In this document: positions 16,355-24,350 of the stretch, one piece after another | Numbering within the stretch: the first letter of the stretch is position 1 | Layout: every line of letters begins with the position of its first letter | Assembly (NCBI GenBank): GCA_032000125.1 | Contig: DAMALH010000018.1 | Coordinates: 1 to 64,000, forward strand | DNA from: Dryocola sp032000125 | GTDB taxonomy: Bacteria; Pseudomonadota; Gammaproteobacteria; Enterobacterales; Enterobacteriaceae | DNA: 64,000 bases | Direction of reading: 5' to 3' | Program-made: the position numbers and the translations under genes | Notes under the pieces: model-generated | The model's input: the letters and a program-made list of their open reading frames with translations, nothing else | The model's database searches: none | What the model was told of the DNA's origin: nothing

Positions 16355-17383
16355 ATGGCACACATTGTAACCCTAAATCCCCCCCGCAGAGAAGATTGGT
16401 TGACGCAACTTGCCGATGTTATAACCGATCCCGACGAACTGCTGCATATTTTAAATCTGGGCGCTGACGAAGAGCTGCTGGCAGGCCGTGATGCGCGCCG
16501 ACTTTTTGCGCTTCGCGTACCGCGAGCATTCGTTGCGCGCATGGAAAAAGGCAATCCGAACGACCCGCTTTTACGTCAGGTTCTTACCGCAAAGCAGGAG
16601 TTCATCGCAGCGCCGGGTTTTAGCACCGACCCGCTGGAAGAACAGCACAGCGTCGTACCGGGGCTGCTGCATAAGTACAGCAACCGCGCTTTATTACTGG
16701 TGAAGGGTGGCTGCGCCGTAAACTGCCGCTACTGCTTCCGCCGCCATTTCCCCTATGCCGACAATCAGGGCAACAAGCGAAACTGGCAGGCCGCGCTCGC
16801 CTACATCGTTGAACATCCTGAACTGGACGAGATTATTTTCTCCGGCGGCGATCCGTTGATGGCGAAAGATCATGAGCTGGACTGGCTGCTGAGCGAACTG
16901 GAAGCTATTCCGCATATTAAGCGGCTGCGCATCCATAGCCGTCTGCCGATTGTGATACCGGCACGCATCACCGGGACGCTCGTCGGACGTATAGCACGCT
17001 CGCGTCTGCAAACGTTGCTGGTTAACCATATCAATCACGCGCAGGAAATTGGCGATGAATTCAGGGCGGCGATGGCGAGCTTACGCCAGGCGGGCGTTAC
17101 GCTCCTCAACCAGAGCGTGCTGCTGCGCGGCGTTAACGATAATGCCCGGACGCTGGCAGACTTAAGCAATGCGCTCTTTGATGCCGGAGTGATGCCGTAT
17201 TATCTGCACGTGCTGGATAAAGTGCAGGGCGCGGCGCATTTCATGGTAAGCGACGATGACGCGCGGAAGATTATGCGCGAGCTGCTGACGCTGGTTTCCG
17301 GCTATATGGTGCCGAAGCTTGCCCGTGAGATTGGCGGCGAGCCGAGCAAGACGCCGTTGGACCTGCAGCTACGACAGCGTTGA
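16355..17383 (+). CDS. epmB: EF-P lysine 2,3-aminomutase
   Basis: Radical-SAM, PLP-dependent enzyme that converts L-alpha-lysine to (R)-beta-lysine for EF-P modification. Length 342 aa as in E. coli YjeK. The SAM cluster cysteines are C120, C124 and C127 (GGCAVNCRYCFRRHF), and YYLHVLDKVQGAAHF near residue 285 is the lysine-2,3-aminomutase family PLP region. Divergent from efp with a 40-bp gap, so substrate protein and modifying enzyme share a control region. Confidence 0.98.
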   Translation: MAHIVTLNPPRREDWLTQLADVITDPDELLHILNLGADEELLAGRDARRLFALRVPRAFVARMEKGNPNDPLLRQVLTAKQEFIAAPGFSTDPLEEQHSVVPGLLHKYSNRALLLVKGGCAVNCRYCFRRHFPYADNQGNKRNWQAALAYIVEHPELDEIIFSGGDPLMAKDHELDWLLSELEAIPHIKRLRIHSRLPIVIPARITGTLVGRIARSRLQTLLVNHINHAQEIGDEFRAAMASLRQAGVTLLNQSVLLRGVNDNARTLADLSNALFDAGVMPYYLHVLDKVQGAAHFMVSDDDARKIMRELLTLVSGYMVPKLAREIGGEPSKTPLDLQLRQR

Positions 17384-17387
17384 TTAC

Positions 17388-17454
17388 GGCAGGCGCTACG
17401 CTTACCTGCCCTGGGTGCTTATTTGCAGGCCGGATTAGCAAAGCGCCATCCGGC
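17388..17454. repeat. Hairpin and REP-type palindrome after epmB
   Basis: Two structures lie between convergent epmB and yjeI: a stem GGCAGG / CCTGCC (17388-17410), and a REP-like palindrome GCCGGAT ... ATCCGGC (17429-17454), which fits the enterobacterial REP consensus. Together they probably stabilise or end the two converging transcripts. Confidence 0.6.
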
Positions 17455-17461
17455 ATACCAG

Positions 17462-17815
17462 TCAGTTCGGGCACTTATAAACCTGACCGGTCATTTTACT
17501 GGCGGTCGGCGCAAAGCTCGACAGCAGGTTCTGGCTCGGGCTGCTGACGCCATAAATCACGTTGCCGCCCATTGCCGCCGCATTATTACGCAGGGCATTT
17601 GCCGCACCGCGCATAGAGCCTCCTTCATCGCCGTGCTGCCCGGATAGCCAGTTACTCTGTTCACCCGTAGCGCTGCCTAATAGCTGGCAGTTGCTGGCCG
17701 GCTTTTCCTCAACAAAACGAACGCTCTGCCCGGCCGTACTCAGTTCATTGCTGGTACTGCATCCCGCCAGCAGCAACGCTGCCACAGCCATTCCTGCTGA
17801 AACTTTTATGCGCAT
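17462..17815 (-). CDS. yjeI: DUF4156 lipoprotein YjeI
   Basis: A 117-aa predicted lipoprotein of unknown function. Lipobox LLAGC places the acylated Cys at 19 with Ser at +2 (outer-membrane sorting). The conserved segment SNWLSGQHGDEGGSMRGAANALRN is clear. I use ATG 17813-17815, which has GGGGAA upstream and gives the E. coli length; an ATG six codons upstream is the alternative. It lies downstream of the groSL terminator on the same strand. Confidence 0.9.
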   Translation of the reverse strand: MRIKVSAGMAVAALLLAGCSTSNELSTAGQSVRFVEEKPASNCQLLGSATGEQSNWLSGQHGDEGGSMRGAANALRNNAAAMGGNVIYGVSSPSQNLLSSFAPTASKMTGQVYKCPN

Positions 17816-17896
17816 GTTGTTCCCCGTAATCAATGCCGTATTGAATGTAGCGGGCCATCGTTGCCCGGTAAGACCTTATACCAGACTGCGGCCCAA

Positions 17897-17929
17897 AAGA
17901 AAAAACCCTCAGACATTTCTGACTGAGGG
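17897..17929 (-). terminator. Terminator of groSL
   Basis: On the minus strand, stem CCCTCAG / CTGAGGG with a ten-base loop followed by six T, 28 bp after the groL stop codon. Confidence 0.9.
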
Positions 17930-17956
17930 CTTCTTTAATACGAGGCGTTAAGGCAA

Positions 17957-19603
17957 TTACATCATGCCGCCCATACCACCCATGCCGCCCATACCGCCAG
18001 CAGCGCCTAAATCAGGAGCGTCGCTTTTTGGCAGGTCGGTAACCATGCATTCGGTGGTGATCATCAGGCCCGCCACGGATGCCGCGTACTGCAGAGCAGA
18101 ACGGGTTACTTTGGTTGGGTCCAGGATACCCATGTCGATCATGTTGCCGTATTCTTCAGTTGACGCGTTGTAACCGTAGTTACCGTCGCCCGCTTTCACG
18201 GTGTTAGCAACAACGGATGGCTCTTCGCCGCAGTTCAGAACGATCTGACGCAGAGGTGCTTCCATCGCGCGCAGCGCAACTTTGATACCTACGTTCTGAT
18301 CTTCGTTCACGCCGCGCAGTTCGCCCAGCTTAGAAGCTACGCGAATCAGCGCAACGCCGCCGCCGGCAACCACGCCTTCTTCTACCGCAGCACGGGTCGC
18401 GTGCAGAGCATCTTCAACGCGAGCTTTCTTCTCTTTCATTTCAACTTCGGTAGCCGCACCAACTTTGATTACCGCAACGCCGCCTGCCAGTTTCGCTACG
18501 CGCTCCTGCAGTTTTTCACGGTCGTAATCGGAAGTGGCTTCTTCGATCTGCTGACGAATCTGGCTTACGCGACCAGAGATAGCCGTTTCTTCACCGGTAC
18601 CGTCAATGATGGTGGTGGTGTCTTTGTTGATAACGATACGCTTAGCGGTACCCAGGTCTTCCAGGGTCGCTTTTTCCAGCTCCATACCGATCTCTTCAGA
18701 GATAACGGTACCGCCAGTCAGGGTAGCGATATCCTGCAGCATCGCTTTACGACGATCGCCGAAGCCAGGTGCTTTAACCGCAGCCACTTTCACGATGCCA
18801 CGCATGGTGTTAACCACCAGGGTCGCCAGCGCTTCGCCTTCAACATCTTCAGCGATGATAACCAGCGGTTTGCCTGCTTTCGCAACGGCTTCCAGCACTG
18901 GCAGCATTTCGCGGATGTTGGAGATTTTCTTGTCAGCCAGCAGGATGAACGGGCTTTCCAGCTCAACAGCGCCAGTCTCTGGCTTGTTGATGAAGTATGG
19001 AGACAGGTAGCCGCGGTCGAACTGCATACCTTCAACCACGTCCAGTTCGTCTTCCAGACCGGTACCGTCTTCAACGGTGATAACGCCTTCTTTACCGACT
19101 TTGTCCATCGCTTCAGCGATCAGTTTACCTACGGTTTCGTCGGAGTTAGCGGAGATGGTACCTACCTGAGCAATGGCTTTGGAGTCAGAGCACGGTACGG
19201 ACAGCGCTTTCAGCTCTTCAACAGCGGAAGCGACAGCTTTGTCGATACCACGTTTCAGATCCATTGGGTTCATGCCCGCAGCAACGGCTTTCAGACCTTC
19301 AGTGATGATAGCCTGCGCCAGTACGGTCGCGGTGGTGGTACCGTCACCTGCAGCATCGTTCGCTTTAGAGGCAACTTCTTTCACCATCTGCGCACCCATG
19401 TTTTCGAACTTGTCTTCCAGTTCGATTTCACGCGCTACGGAAACACCATCTTTAGTGATGGTCGGTGCACCGAAAGATTTATCCAGAACCACGTTACGGC
19501 CTTTAGGACCGAGGGTAACTTTCACTGCATCTGCCAGTACGTTTACGCCACGCAGCATTTTCACACGGGCGTCGTTACCGAATTTTACGTCTTTAGCTGC
19601 CAT
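17957..19603 (-). CDS. groL: Chaperonin GroEL
   Basis: ATP-driven 14-mer folding chamber, 548 aa. The nucleotide-binding GDGTTTATVLAQAI is present near residue 86 and the protein ends in the GGM repeats (GGMGGMGGMGGMM) typical of group I chaperonins. It follows groS by 48 bp in the heat-shock operon. A long open frame on the opposite strand across this gene is a coding shadow. Confidence 0.99.
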   Translation of the reverse strand: MAAKDVKFGNDARVKMLRGVNVLADAVKVTLGPKGRNVVLDKSFGAPTITKDGVSVAREIELEDKFENMGAQMVKEVASKANDAAGDGTTTATVLAQAIITEGLKAVAAGMNPMDLKRGIDKAVASAVEELKALSVPCSDSKAIAQVGTISANSDETVGKLIAEAMDKVGKEGVITVEDGTGLEDELDVVEGMQFDRGYLSPYFINKPETGAVELESPFILLADKKISNIREMLPVLEAVAKAGKPLVIIAEDVEGEALATLVVNTMRGIVKVAAVKAPGFGDRRKAMLQDIATLTGGTVISEEIGMELEKATLEDLGTAKRIVINKDTTTIIDGTGEETAISGRVSQIRQQIEEATSDYDREKLQERVAKLAGGVAVIKVGAATEVEMKEKKARVEDALHATRAAVEEGVVAGGGVALIRVASKLGELRGVNEDQNVGIKVALRAMEAPLRQIVLNCGEEPSVVANTVKAGDGNYGYNASTEEYGNMIDMGILDPTKVTRSALQYAASVAGLMITTECMVTDLPKSDAPDLGAAGGMGGMGGMGGMM

Positions 19604-19651
19604 TGTTCTTTTCCCTTAAATTCGTATGTTCAGTTTGAGTTTGCGCGCGGA

Positions 19652-19945
19652 TTACGCTTCAACAATTGCCAGGATGTCGCTTTCGGACATGATCAACACT
19701 TCTTCATTGTCGATCTTCTCAGACTTCACACCGTAACCATCGTTGAAAATCACGATGTCGCCGACTTTCACGTCCAGCGGTTGCACGTTACCGTTTTCCA
19801 GAATGCGGCCTTTACCGACAGCGATGATTTCGCCACGAGTTGATTTACCTGCTGCACTCCCGGTCAGCACGATGCCGCCTGCAGATTTGGATTCAACTTC
19901 TTTACGCTTGACGATGACACGATCATGTAATGGACGAATACTCAT
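19652..19945 (-). CDS. groS: Co-chaperonin GroES
   Basis: Heptameric lid of GroEL, 97 aa, beginning MSIRPLHDRVIVKRKEVE. The mobile loop (about 17-33, SAGGIVLTG) that contacts GroEL is intact. First gene of the groSL operon, with a sigma-32 promoter upstream and AAGGAG before the ATG. Confidence 0.99.
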   Translation of the reverse strand: MSIRPLHDRVIVKRKEVESKSAGGIVLTGSAAGKSTRGEIIAVGKGRILENGNVQPLDVKVGDIVIFNDGYGVKSEKIDNEEVLIMSESDILAIVEA

Positions 19946-20025
19946 TGATAGCTCTCCTTTGAGAAAGTCAGTATCAGTTGTTTAGGTAACGCCGGCCCAA
20001 ATGGGTTATCGGCTGGTGACGAGAG

Positions 20026-20054
20026 AGATGGGGATGAGCGTTCCCCCCTTCAAG
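20026..20054 (-). promoter_or_regulatory. Sigma-32 heat-shock promoter of groSL
   Basis: Minus-strand -35 CTTGAAG (20048-20054) and -10 CCCCATCT (20026-20033) with a 14-bp spacer match the sigma-32 consensus and closely resemble the E. coli groE promoter. The flanking CCCCCC/GGGGGG around the -35 also forms a small palindrome. Confidence 0.92.
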
Positions 20055-20082
20055 GGGGGAAAACAAAAAAATTTTCGAAAAT

Positions 20083-20568
20083 TTAACGATCGTTGCGGTT
20101 GTCGCGATCGTGGTTGTCGAGCTGCCTGGGGCCATCGTCCTTGCGCTGGTATTCGCCATCGAAAGTCTGGCCGCCGTCGGTTCCTGCGCTAAAGCCGCCG
20201 CCGGGCGTACGCGAAAAGCGCAGATGCGGCATCAGTTTTAAGGTCAGGTGTTTTTGCACCGGCGGCAGCAACAGCAGCAGGCCGAGTAGATCCGTAAAGA
20301 AGCCGGGCAGCAACAGTAAGAAACCGGCCAGCACGATTGAGACGCTTTTGATCATTTCGGCGGCGGGACTCTCGCCTGCGGCCATCTTCTGCTGCATCAG
20401 CATGAAGTTTTTAAAGCCCTGGTTACGCACCAGCGACATTCCAATCACCGAAGTGAAGATCACCAGCACCAGCGTCAGGAAAACGCCCAGCACATGGGCT
20501 ACCTGAATAAACAACGAAATCTCAATGTAGACATAGAGAAAAATAGCAATCAACGGTATCCAGCGCAC
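20083..20568 (-). CDS. fxsA: FxsA family membrane protein
   Basis: Inner-membrane protein whose overproduction relieves F-plasmid exclusion of phage T7. The 161-aa protein has about four hydrophobic segments in residues 1-105, including FLLLLPGFFTDLLGLLLLLPP, and a polar C-terminal tail rich in D, R and N. It is encoded upstream of groSL on the same strand and divergent from aspA, as in E. coli. Confidence 0.95.
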   Translation of the reverse strand: MRWIPLIAIFLYVYIEISLFIQVAHVLGVFLTLVLVIFTSVIGMSLVRNQGFKNFMLMQQKMAAGESPAAEMIKSVSIVLAGFLLLLPGFFTDLLGLLLLLPPVQKHLTLKLMPHLRFSRTPGGGFSAGTDGGQTFDGEYQRKDDGPRQLDNHDRDNRNDR

Positions 20569-20709
20569 CGTACTCTCCTGTAGTTAGACAACAAGCCCCT
20601 TCTGGCGCTTGTGAAAATGGGTTAGCGATAAGGCATTGCTAACAGATGGCGGCGCGATAGCCAAAGTTCAATCTAAGTACCAGGTTATTTTTCCGGAATT
20701 TTTCTTCTA

Positions 20710-20745
20710 TTGATCGATATCACATATCGATAATAGTTATGTGAT
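20710..20745 (+). promoter_or_regulatory. aspA upstream FNR-like site and CRP-like inverted repeat
   Basis: TTGATCGATATCAC (20710-20723) differs from the FNR consensus TTGAT-N4-ATCAA at one base. It overlaps a perfect inverted repeat ATCACATA-N11-TATGTGAT (20719-20745) made of two CRP-type half sites facing outward. A possible -10 TATGAT lies at 20784-20789. FNR and CRP control of aspA is known in E. coli. The rest of the 343-bp fxsA-aspA gap holds nothing else I recognise. Confidence 0.5.
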
Positions 20746-20911
20746 AAGGGTTTTAATAAGTGATCCAGATTGCTGCTTTTCGCTATGATCAGCATATCAT
20801 CACGGCATGGAGACCGAATATGGAAATAATCGTCGGTCTATTCATCTCACGACCACACATCGTGTGCGTGAAAACGGTGCATTTATTGGCAGCTTGAAAA
20901 AGAAGGTTCAC

Positions 20912-22348
20912 ATGTTAAACAACATTCGTATCGAAGAAGACTTGTTGGGGACCAGGGAAGTACCAGCGGATGCCTACTACGGTGTTCATACTCTGAGAGC
21001 GATTGAAAACTTCTACATCAGTAACAACAAAATCAGCGACATTCCTGAATTTGTGCGTGGCATGGTGATGGTGAAAAAAGCGGCGGCGATGGCCAACAAG
21101 GAATTGCAAACCATCCCGAAAAACATCGCCAATACCATTATCCAGGCCTGTGACGAAGTGCTGAATAACGGCAAGTGCATGGATCAGTTCCCGGTAGACG
21201 TCTACCAGGGCGGCGCGGGCACCTCCGTTAACATGAATACCAATGAAGTGCTTGCCAATATCGGGCTGGAGCTGATGGGCCACCAGAAAGGGGAATACCA
21301 GTACCTTAACCCGAACGATCACGTTAACAAGTGCCAGTCCACCAACGACGCCTACCCAACCGGTTTCCGCATTGCGGTTTACGCCTCGATCATTAAACTT
21401 ATCGACGCCATTAACCAACTGGGCGAAGGCTTCCAGCGTAAAGCTGTCGAATTTGAAAACATTCTGAAAATGGGTCGTACCCAGTTACAGGACGCCGTAC
21501 CAATGACGCTGGGGCAGGAATTCCACGCCTTCAACGTTCTGTTAAACGAAGAGACCAAAAACCTGCTGCGTACCGCAGAGCTGCTGCTGGAAGTTAACCT
21601 TGGCGCCACGGCAATCGGAACGCGCCTGAATACGCCAGAAGGCTACCAGCACCTGGCCGTGCAGAAACTGGCGGAAGTCAGCAACCTGCCGTGCGTCCCT
21701 GCCGAAGACCTGATTGAAGCGACCTCAGACTGCGGCGCCTACGTGATGGTCCACAGCTCGCTCAAGCGTCTGGCGGTGAAAATGTCGAAGATCTGTAACG
21801 ACCTTCGCCTGCTCTCCTCTGGACCGCGCGCGGGCCTGAACGAAATCAACCTGCCAGAGCTGCAGGCCGGCTCGTCCATTATGCCAGCCAAAGTGAACCC
21901 GGTTGTGCCAGAGGTGGTGAACCAGGTGTGCTTTAAAGTCATCGGTAACGACACCACCGTGACCATGGCCTCAGAAGCAGGCCAACTGCAGTTAAACGTC
22001 ATGGAGCCGGTTATCGGCCAGGCGATGTTTGAATCTATTCACATCCTCACCAACGCCTGCTATAACCTGCTGGAAAAATGCATCAACGGCATTACCGCGA
22101 ATAAAGAAGTCTGTGAAAGCTACGTCTACAACTCGATTGGTATCGTGACCTATCTGAACCCGTTCATTGGGCACCACAACGGTGACATCGTCGGCAAGAT
22201 TTGCGCGGAAACCGGTAAGAGCGTGCGGGAAGTGGTTCTGGAGCGCGGCCTGCTGACAGAAGCTGAATTAGACGATATATTCTCGATCCATAATCTGATG
22301 CACCCGGTCTACAAAGCAAAACGCTATACGGATGAAAACGAACAATGA
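20912..22348 (+). CDS. aspA: Aspartate ammonia-lyase
   Basis: Reversible deamination of L-aspartate to fumarate and ammonia. The 478-aa protein carries the fumarase/aspartase signature GSSIMPAKVNP and the GGAGTSVNMNTNEVLAN segment. ATG 20912 with AAGAAGG upstream gives the E. coli length; an earlier in-frame ATG lacks a ribosome site. It supplies fumarate for FrdABCD and is followed by the C4-dicarboxylate carrier gene dcuA. Confidence 0.98.
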   Translation: MLNNIRIEEDLLGTREVPADAYYGVHTLRAIENFYISNNKISDIPEFVRGMVMVKKAAAMANKELQTIPKNIANTIIQACDEVLNNGKCMDQFPVDVYQGGAGTSVNMNTNEVLANIGLELMGHQKGEYQYLNPNDHVNKCQSTNDAYPTGFRIAVYASIIKLIDAINQLGEGFQRKAVEFENILKMGRTQLQDAVPMTLGQEFHAFNVLLNEETKNLLRTAELLLEVNLGATAIGTRLNTPEGYQHLAVQKLAEVSNLPCVPAEDLIEATSDCGAYVMVHSSLKRLAVKMSKICNDLRLLSSGPRAGLNEINLPELQAGSSIMPAKVNPVVPEVVNQVCFKVIGNDTTVTMASEAGQLQLNVMEPVIGQAMFESIHILTNACYNLLEKCINGITANKEVCESYVYNSIGIVTYLNPFIGHHNGDIVGKICAETGKSVREVVLERGLLTEAELDDIFSIHNLMHPVYKAKRYTDENEQ

Positions 22349-22374
22349 TAATTCCGGCCAGCTAGCAACGCCTA

Positions 22375-22404
22375 AAGGCACGTCCATCGCGACGTGCCTT
22401 TTTC
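22375..22404 (+). terminator. Terminator between aspA and dcuA
   Basis: A 10-bp perfect stem AAGGCACGTC / GACGTGCCTT with loop CATCGC, followed by TTTCG. It probably separates or attenuates the aspA and dcuA transcripts, as known in E. coli. Confidence 0.88.
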
Positions 22405-22467
22405 GTTTGAGGCTTACATTAATACAACAACCTATTTTCAATTCATTAAACTTCAAGGAAGCACATC

Positions 22468-23769
22468 ATGTTTGGCGCTGAACTCGTTATCGTCCTGCTG
22501 GCGATTTATCTCGGGGCCCGGCTTGGCGGCATAGGCATTGGCTTTGCCGGCGGTCTGGGCGTATTAGTACTCACTTTGCTGTTCCAGATTAAGCCTGGGG
22601 CCATCCCCTTTGACGTCATCGAAATCATCATGGCGGTTATCGCCGCGATTGCCGCCATGCAGGTGGCAGGCGGCATGGACTACCTGGTAAGCCTCGCGGA
22701 GCGTCTGCTGCGTCGCCATCCAAAATACATCACCTTCCTCGCTCCGCTTGTCACCTGGTTTATGACCGTTCTGGCAGGCACCGGCCATACGGCGTTCTCC
22801 ACGCTGCCGGTTATTACCGAGGTGGCAAAGGAGCAGGGTATTCGCCCTTCCCGCCCTCTCTCCATCGCCGTGGTGGCTTCCCAGATTGCTATTACCGCTT
22901 CGCCAATTTCCGCGGCCGTCGTTTTCTTTGCGGGCATTATGGAGCCGCTGGGGGTCAGCTACCTGACCCTGCTGGCTATCTGTATTCCGGTTACGCTGGT
23001 TGCCGTCATGCTCACCGCCATCGTCTGTAACTTCCTCGGCTGCGAGCTGAAAGACGATCCGGTGTATCAGGAACGTCTTGCCAAAGGCGAAGTGCAGCTA
23101 CGGGGCAGCCAGGTCTTTACGCTGAAACCGCACGCCAAACGCTCGGTGCTGCTGTTCCTGATCGGTATCGTGGCGGTGATGTTCTATGCCACCGCGATCA
23201 GCGATACCGTTGGCCTGATCCAAAACCCGGTGCTGCCGCGTAACGAAGCCATCGTCGTGTTCATGCTGACCATTGCCACGCTTATCTGCGTCACCTGTAA
23301 AATTGACACCGGTGAGATCCTCAACGCCAGCACCTTTAAATCCGGCATGAGCGCCTGTGTCTGCGTGCTGGGCGTCGCCTGGCTGGGCGATACCTTCGTC
23401 AAAAGCCATATTCAGGATATTCAGGGCTTCGCGGGCGACCTGCTGCAAAACTACCCGTGGCTGCTGGCGGTGGTGCTGTTCTTTGCCGCCACCCTGCTTT
23501 ACTCCCAGGCGGCAACCACTAAGGCACTAATGCCAGCGGCGCTGATGCTGGGGGTCAGCCCGCTCACCGCTATTGCCTCTTTCGCCGCGGTATCGGCACT
23601 GTTTGTTCTGCCAACGTATCCGACCCTGCTGGCGGCGGTAGAAATGGACGACACTGGCTCAACGCGCATCGGCAAGTACGTGTTTAACCATGCGTTCCTG
23701 ATTCCCGGGGTGATTGCCATAACGCTTTGCGTCATCTTAGGCTTTATCGTCGGCGGTCTGGTTCTGTAA
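22468..23769 (+). CDS. dcuA: Anaerobic C4-dicarboxylate transporter DcuA
   Basis: Inner-membrane carrier that exchanges aspartate, fumarate or malate for succinate. Length 433 aa as in E. coli, with ten or more hydrophobic helices and the family region TGHTAFSTLPVITEVAKEQ. AAGGAAG lies upstream of the ATG. It works with AspA and fumarate reductase in this window. Confidence 0.97.
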   Translation: MFGAELVIVLLAIYLGARLGGIGIGFAGGLGVLVLTLLFQIKPGAIPFDVIEIIMAVIAAIAAMQVAGGMDYLVSLAERLLRRHPKYITFLAPLVTWFMTVLAGTGHTAFSTLPVITEVAKEQGIRPSRPLSIAVVASQIAITASPISAAVVFFAGIMEPLGVSYLTLLAICIPVTLVAVMLTAIVCNFLGCELKDDPVYQERLAKGEVQLRGSQVFTLKPHAKRSVLLFLIGIVAVMFYATAISDTVGLIQNPVLPRNEAIVVFMLTIATLICVTCKIDTGEILNASTFKSGMSACVCVLGVAWLGDTFVKSHIQDIQGFAGDLLQNYPWLLAVVLFFAATLLYSQAATTKALMPAALMLGVSPLTAIASFAAVSALFVLPTYPTLLAAVEMDDTGSTRIGKYVFNHAFLIPGVIAITLCVILGFIVGGLVL

Positions 23770-23784
23770 ATCTTTCAAAGCGCG

Positions 23785-23803
23785 GGCGGCTTAGCGGCCC
23801 GTT
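23785..23803 (+). repeat. Left copy of duplicated hairpin sequence
   Basis: GGCGGCTTAGCGGCCCGTT, 16 bp after dcuA, recurs almost unchanged at 23943-23962 on the other side of the 123-bp repeat, the same arrangement as after frdD but with unrelated hairpin sequence. Confidence 0.75.
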
Positions 23804-23809
23804 GAGAGA

Positions 23810-23932
23810 TGACAAACTTCCAGGGTGACAAAACTAAAAAGTGCCGTCATTTAAAAACAAGGAAAATCAACCCATTGATTTTCGGCTGATAAACACAAAG
23901 AAGGAAAAACCACGCTTTTTCCTTCTTTGTCA
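23810..23932 (-). repeat. Dispersed inverted-repeat element, copy 2
   Basis: Reverse-oriented partner of 11108-11232 with the same TGACAAA/TTTGTCA ends. Here the first internal hairpin is a perfect 15-bp stem ACAAAGAAGGAAAAA / TTTTTCCTTCTTTGT. It sits between dcuA and cutA in the middle of a duplicated GC-rich hairpin. Non-coding. Confidence 0.85.
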
Positions 23933-23942
23933 GCAATCTGGC

Positions 23943-23963
23943 GCGCCGCTTAGCGGCCCGTTT
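23943..23963 (+). terminator. Right copy of hairpin, likely dcuA terminator
   Basis: GCCGC-TTA-GCGGC with a following CCGTTT forms a short GC stem. It is the second copy of the sequence at 23785-23803. The T-run is short, so terminator strength is uncertain. Confidence 0.5.
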
Positions 23964-24026
23964 AGCATCCCCTTTCCTTCCATCGTGCTATAGTCTTCCG
24001 CTGTTTCCCCGTAGACGAGAAAAGCT

Positions 24027-24350
24027 ATGTCGACTACTCAGGCCGTTGTCATTCTTTGCACCGCCCCGGACGAGGCTACCGCCCAGGAGCTTGCCTCCCT
24101 TGTGCTGGCGGAAAAACTCGCCGCCTGCGTTACCCTGTTGCCGGGGGCCACCTCGCTCTATTACTGGGAAGGAAAAATGGAACAGGAGTACGAGGTGCAG
24201 ATGCTGCTTAAAAGCGATATCAGCCACCAGGAGGCGCTGCTGGCCTGCCTTAAAGCGCACCATCCATATCAAACCCCTGAACTACTGGCGCTGCCGGTTA
24301 CCCACGGAGATAGTGAATACCTCTCATGGCTTTACGCATCCTTACGCTGA
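24027..24350 (+). CDS. cutA: Divalent-cation tolerance protein CutA
   Basis: Small trimeric PII-like protein linked to copper tolerance. The 107-aa protein shows the family core VLAEKLAACVTLLPGATSLYYWEGKMEQEYEVQMLLK and HPYQTPELLALPV. The E. coli protein is about 5 residues longer at the N-terminus. It overlaps dsbD by 25 nt, as expected for the conserved cutA-dsbD-yjdC unit. Confidence 0.96.
   Translation: MSTTQAVVILCTAPDEATAQELASLVLAEKLAACVTLLPGATSLYYWEGKMEQEYEVQMLLKSDISHQEALLACLKAHHPYQTPELLALPVTHGDSEYLSWLYASLR

Noticed and set aside
18401..19843. 480-codon open frame on the plus strand opposite groL and part of groS
   Set aside because: It lies fully antisense to two highly conserved genes, is rich in Phe, His and Arg as expected from the complement of their codon bias, has no ribosome site and resembles no family.
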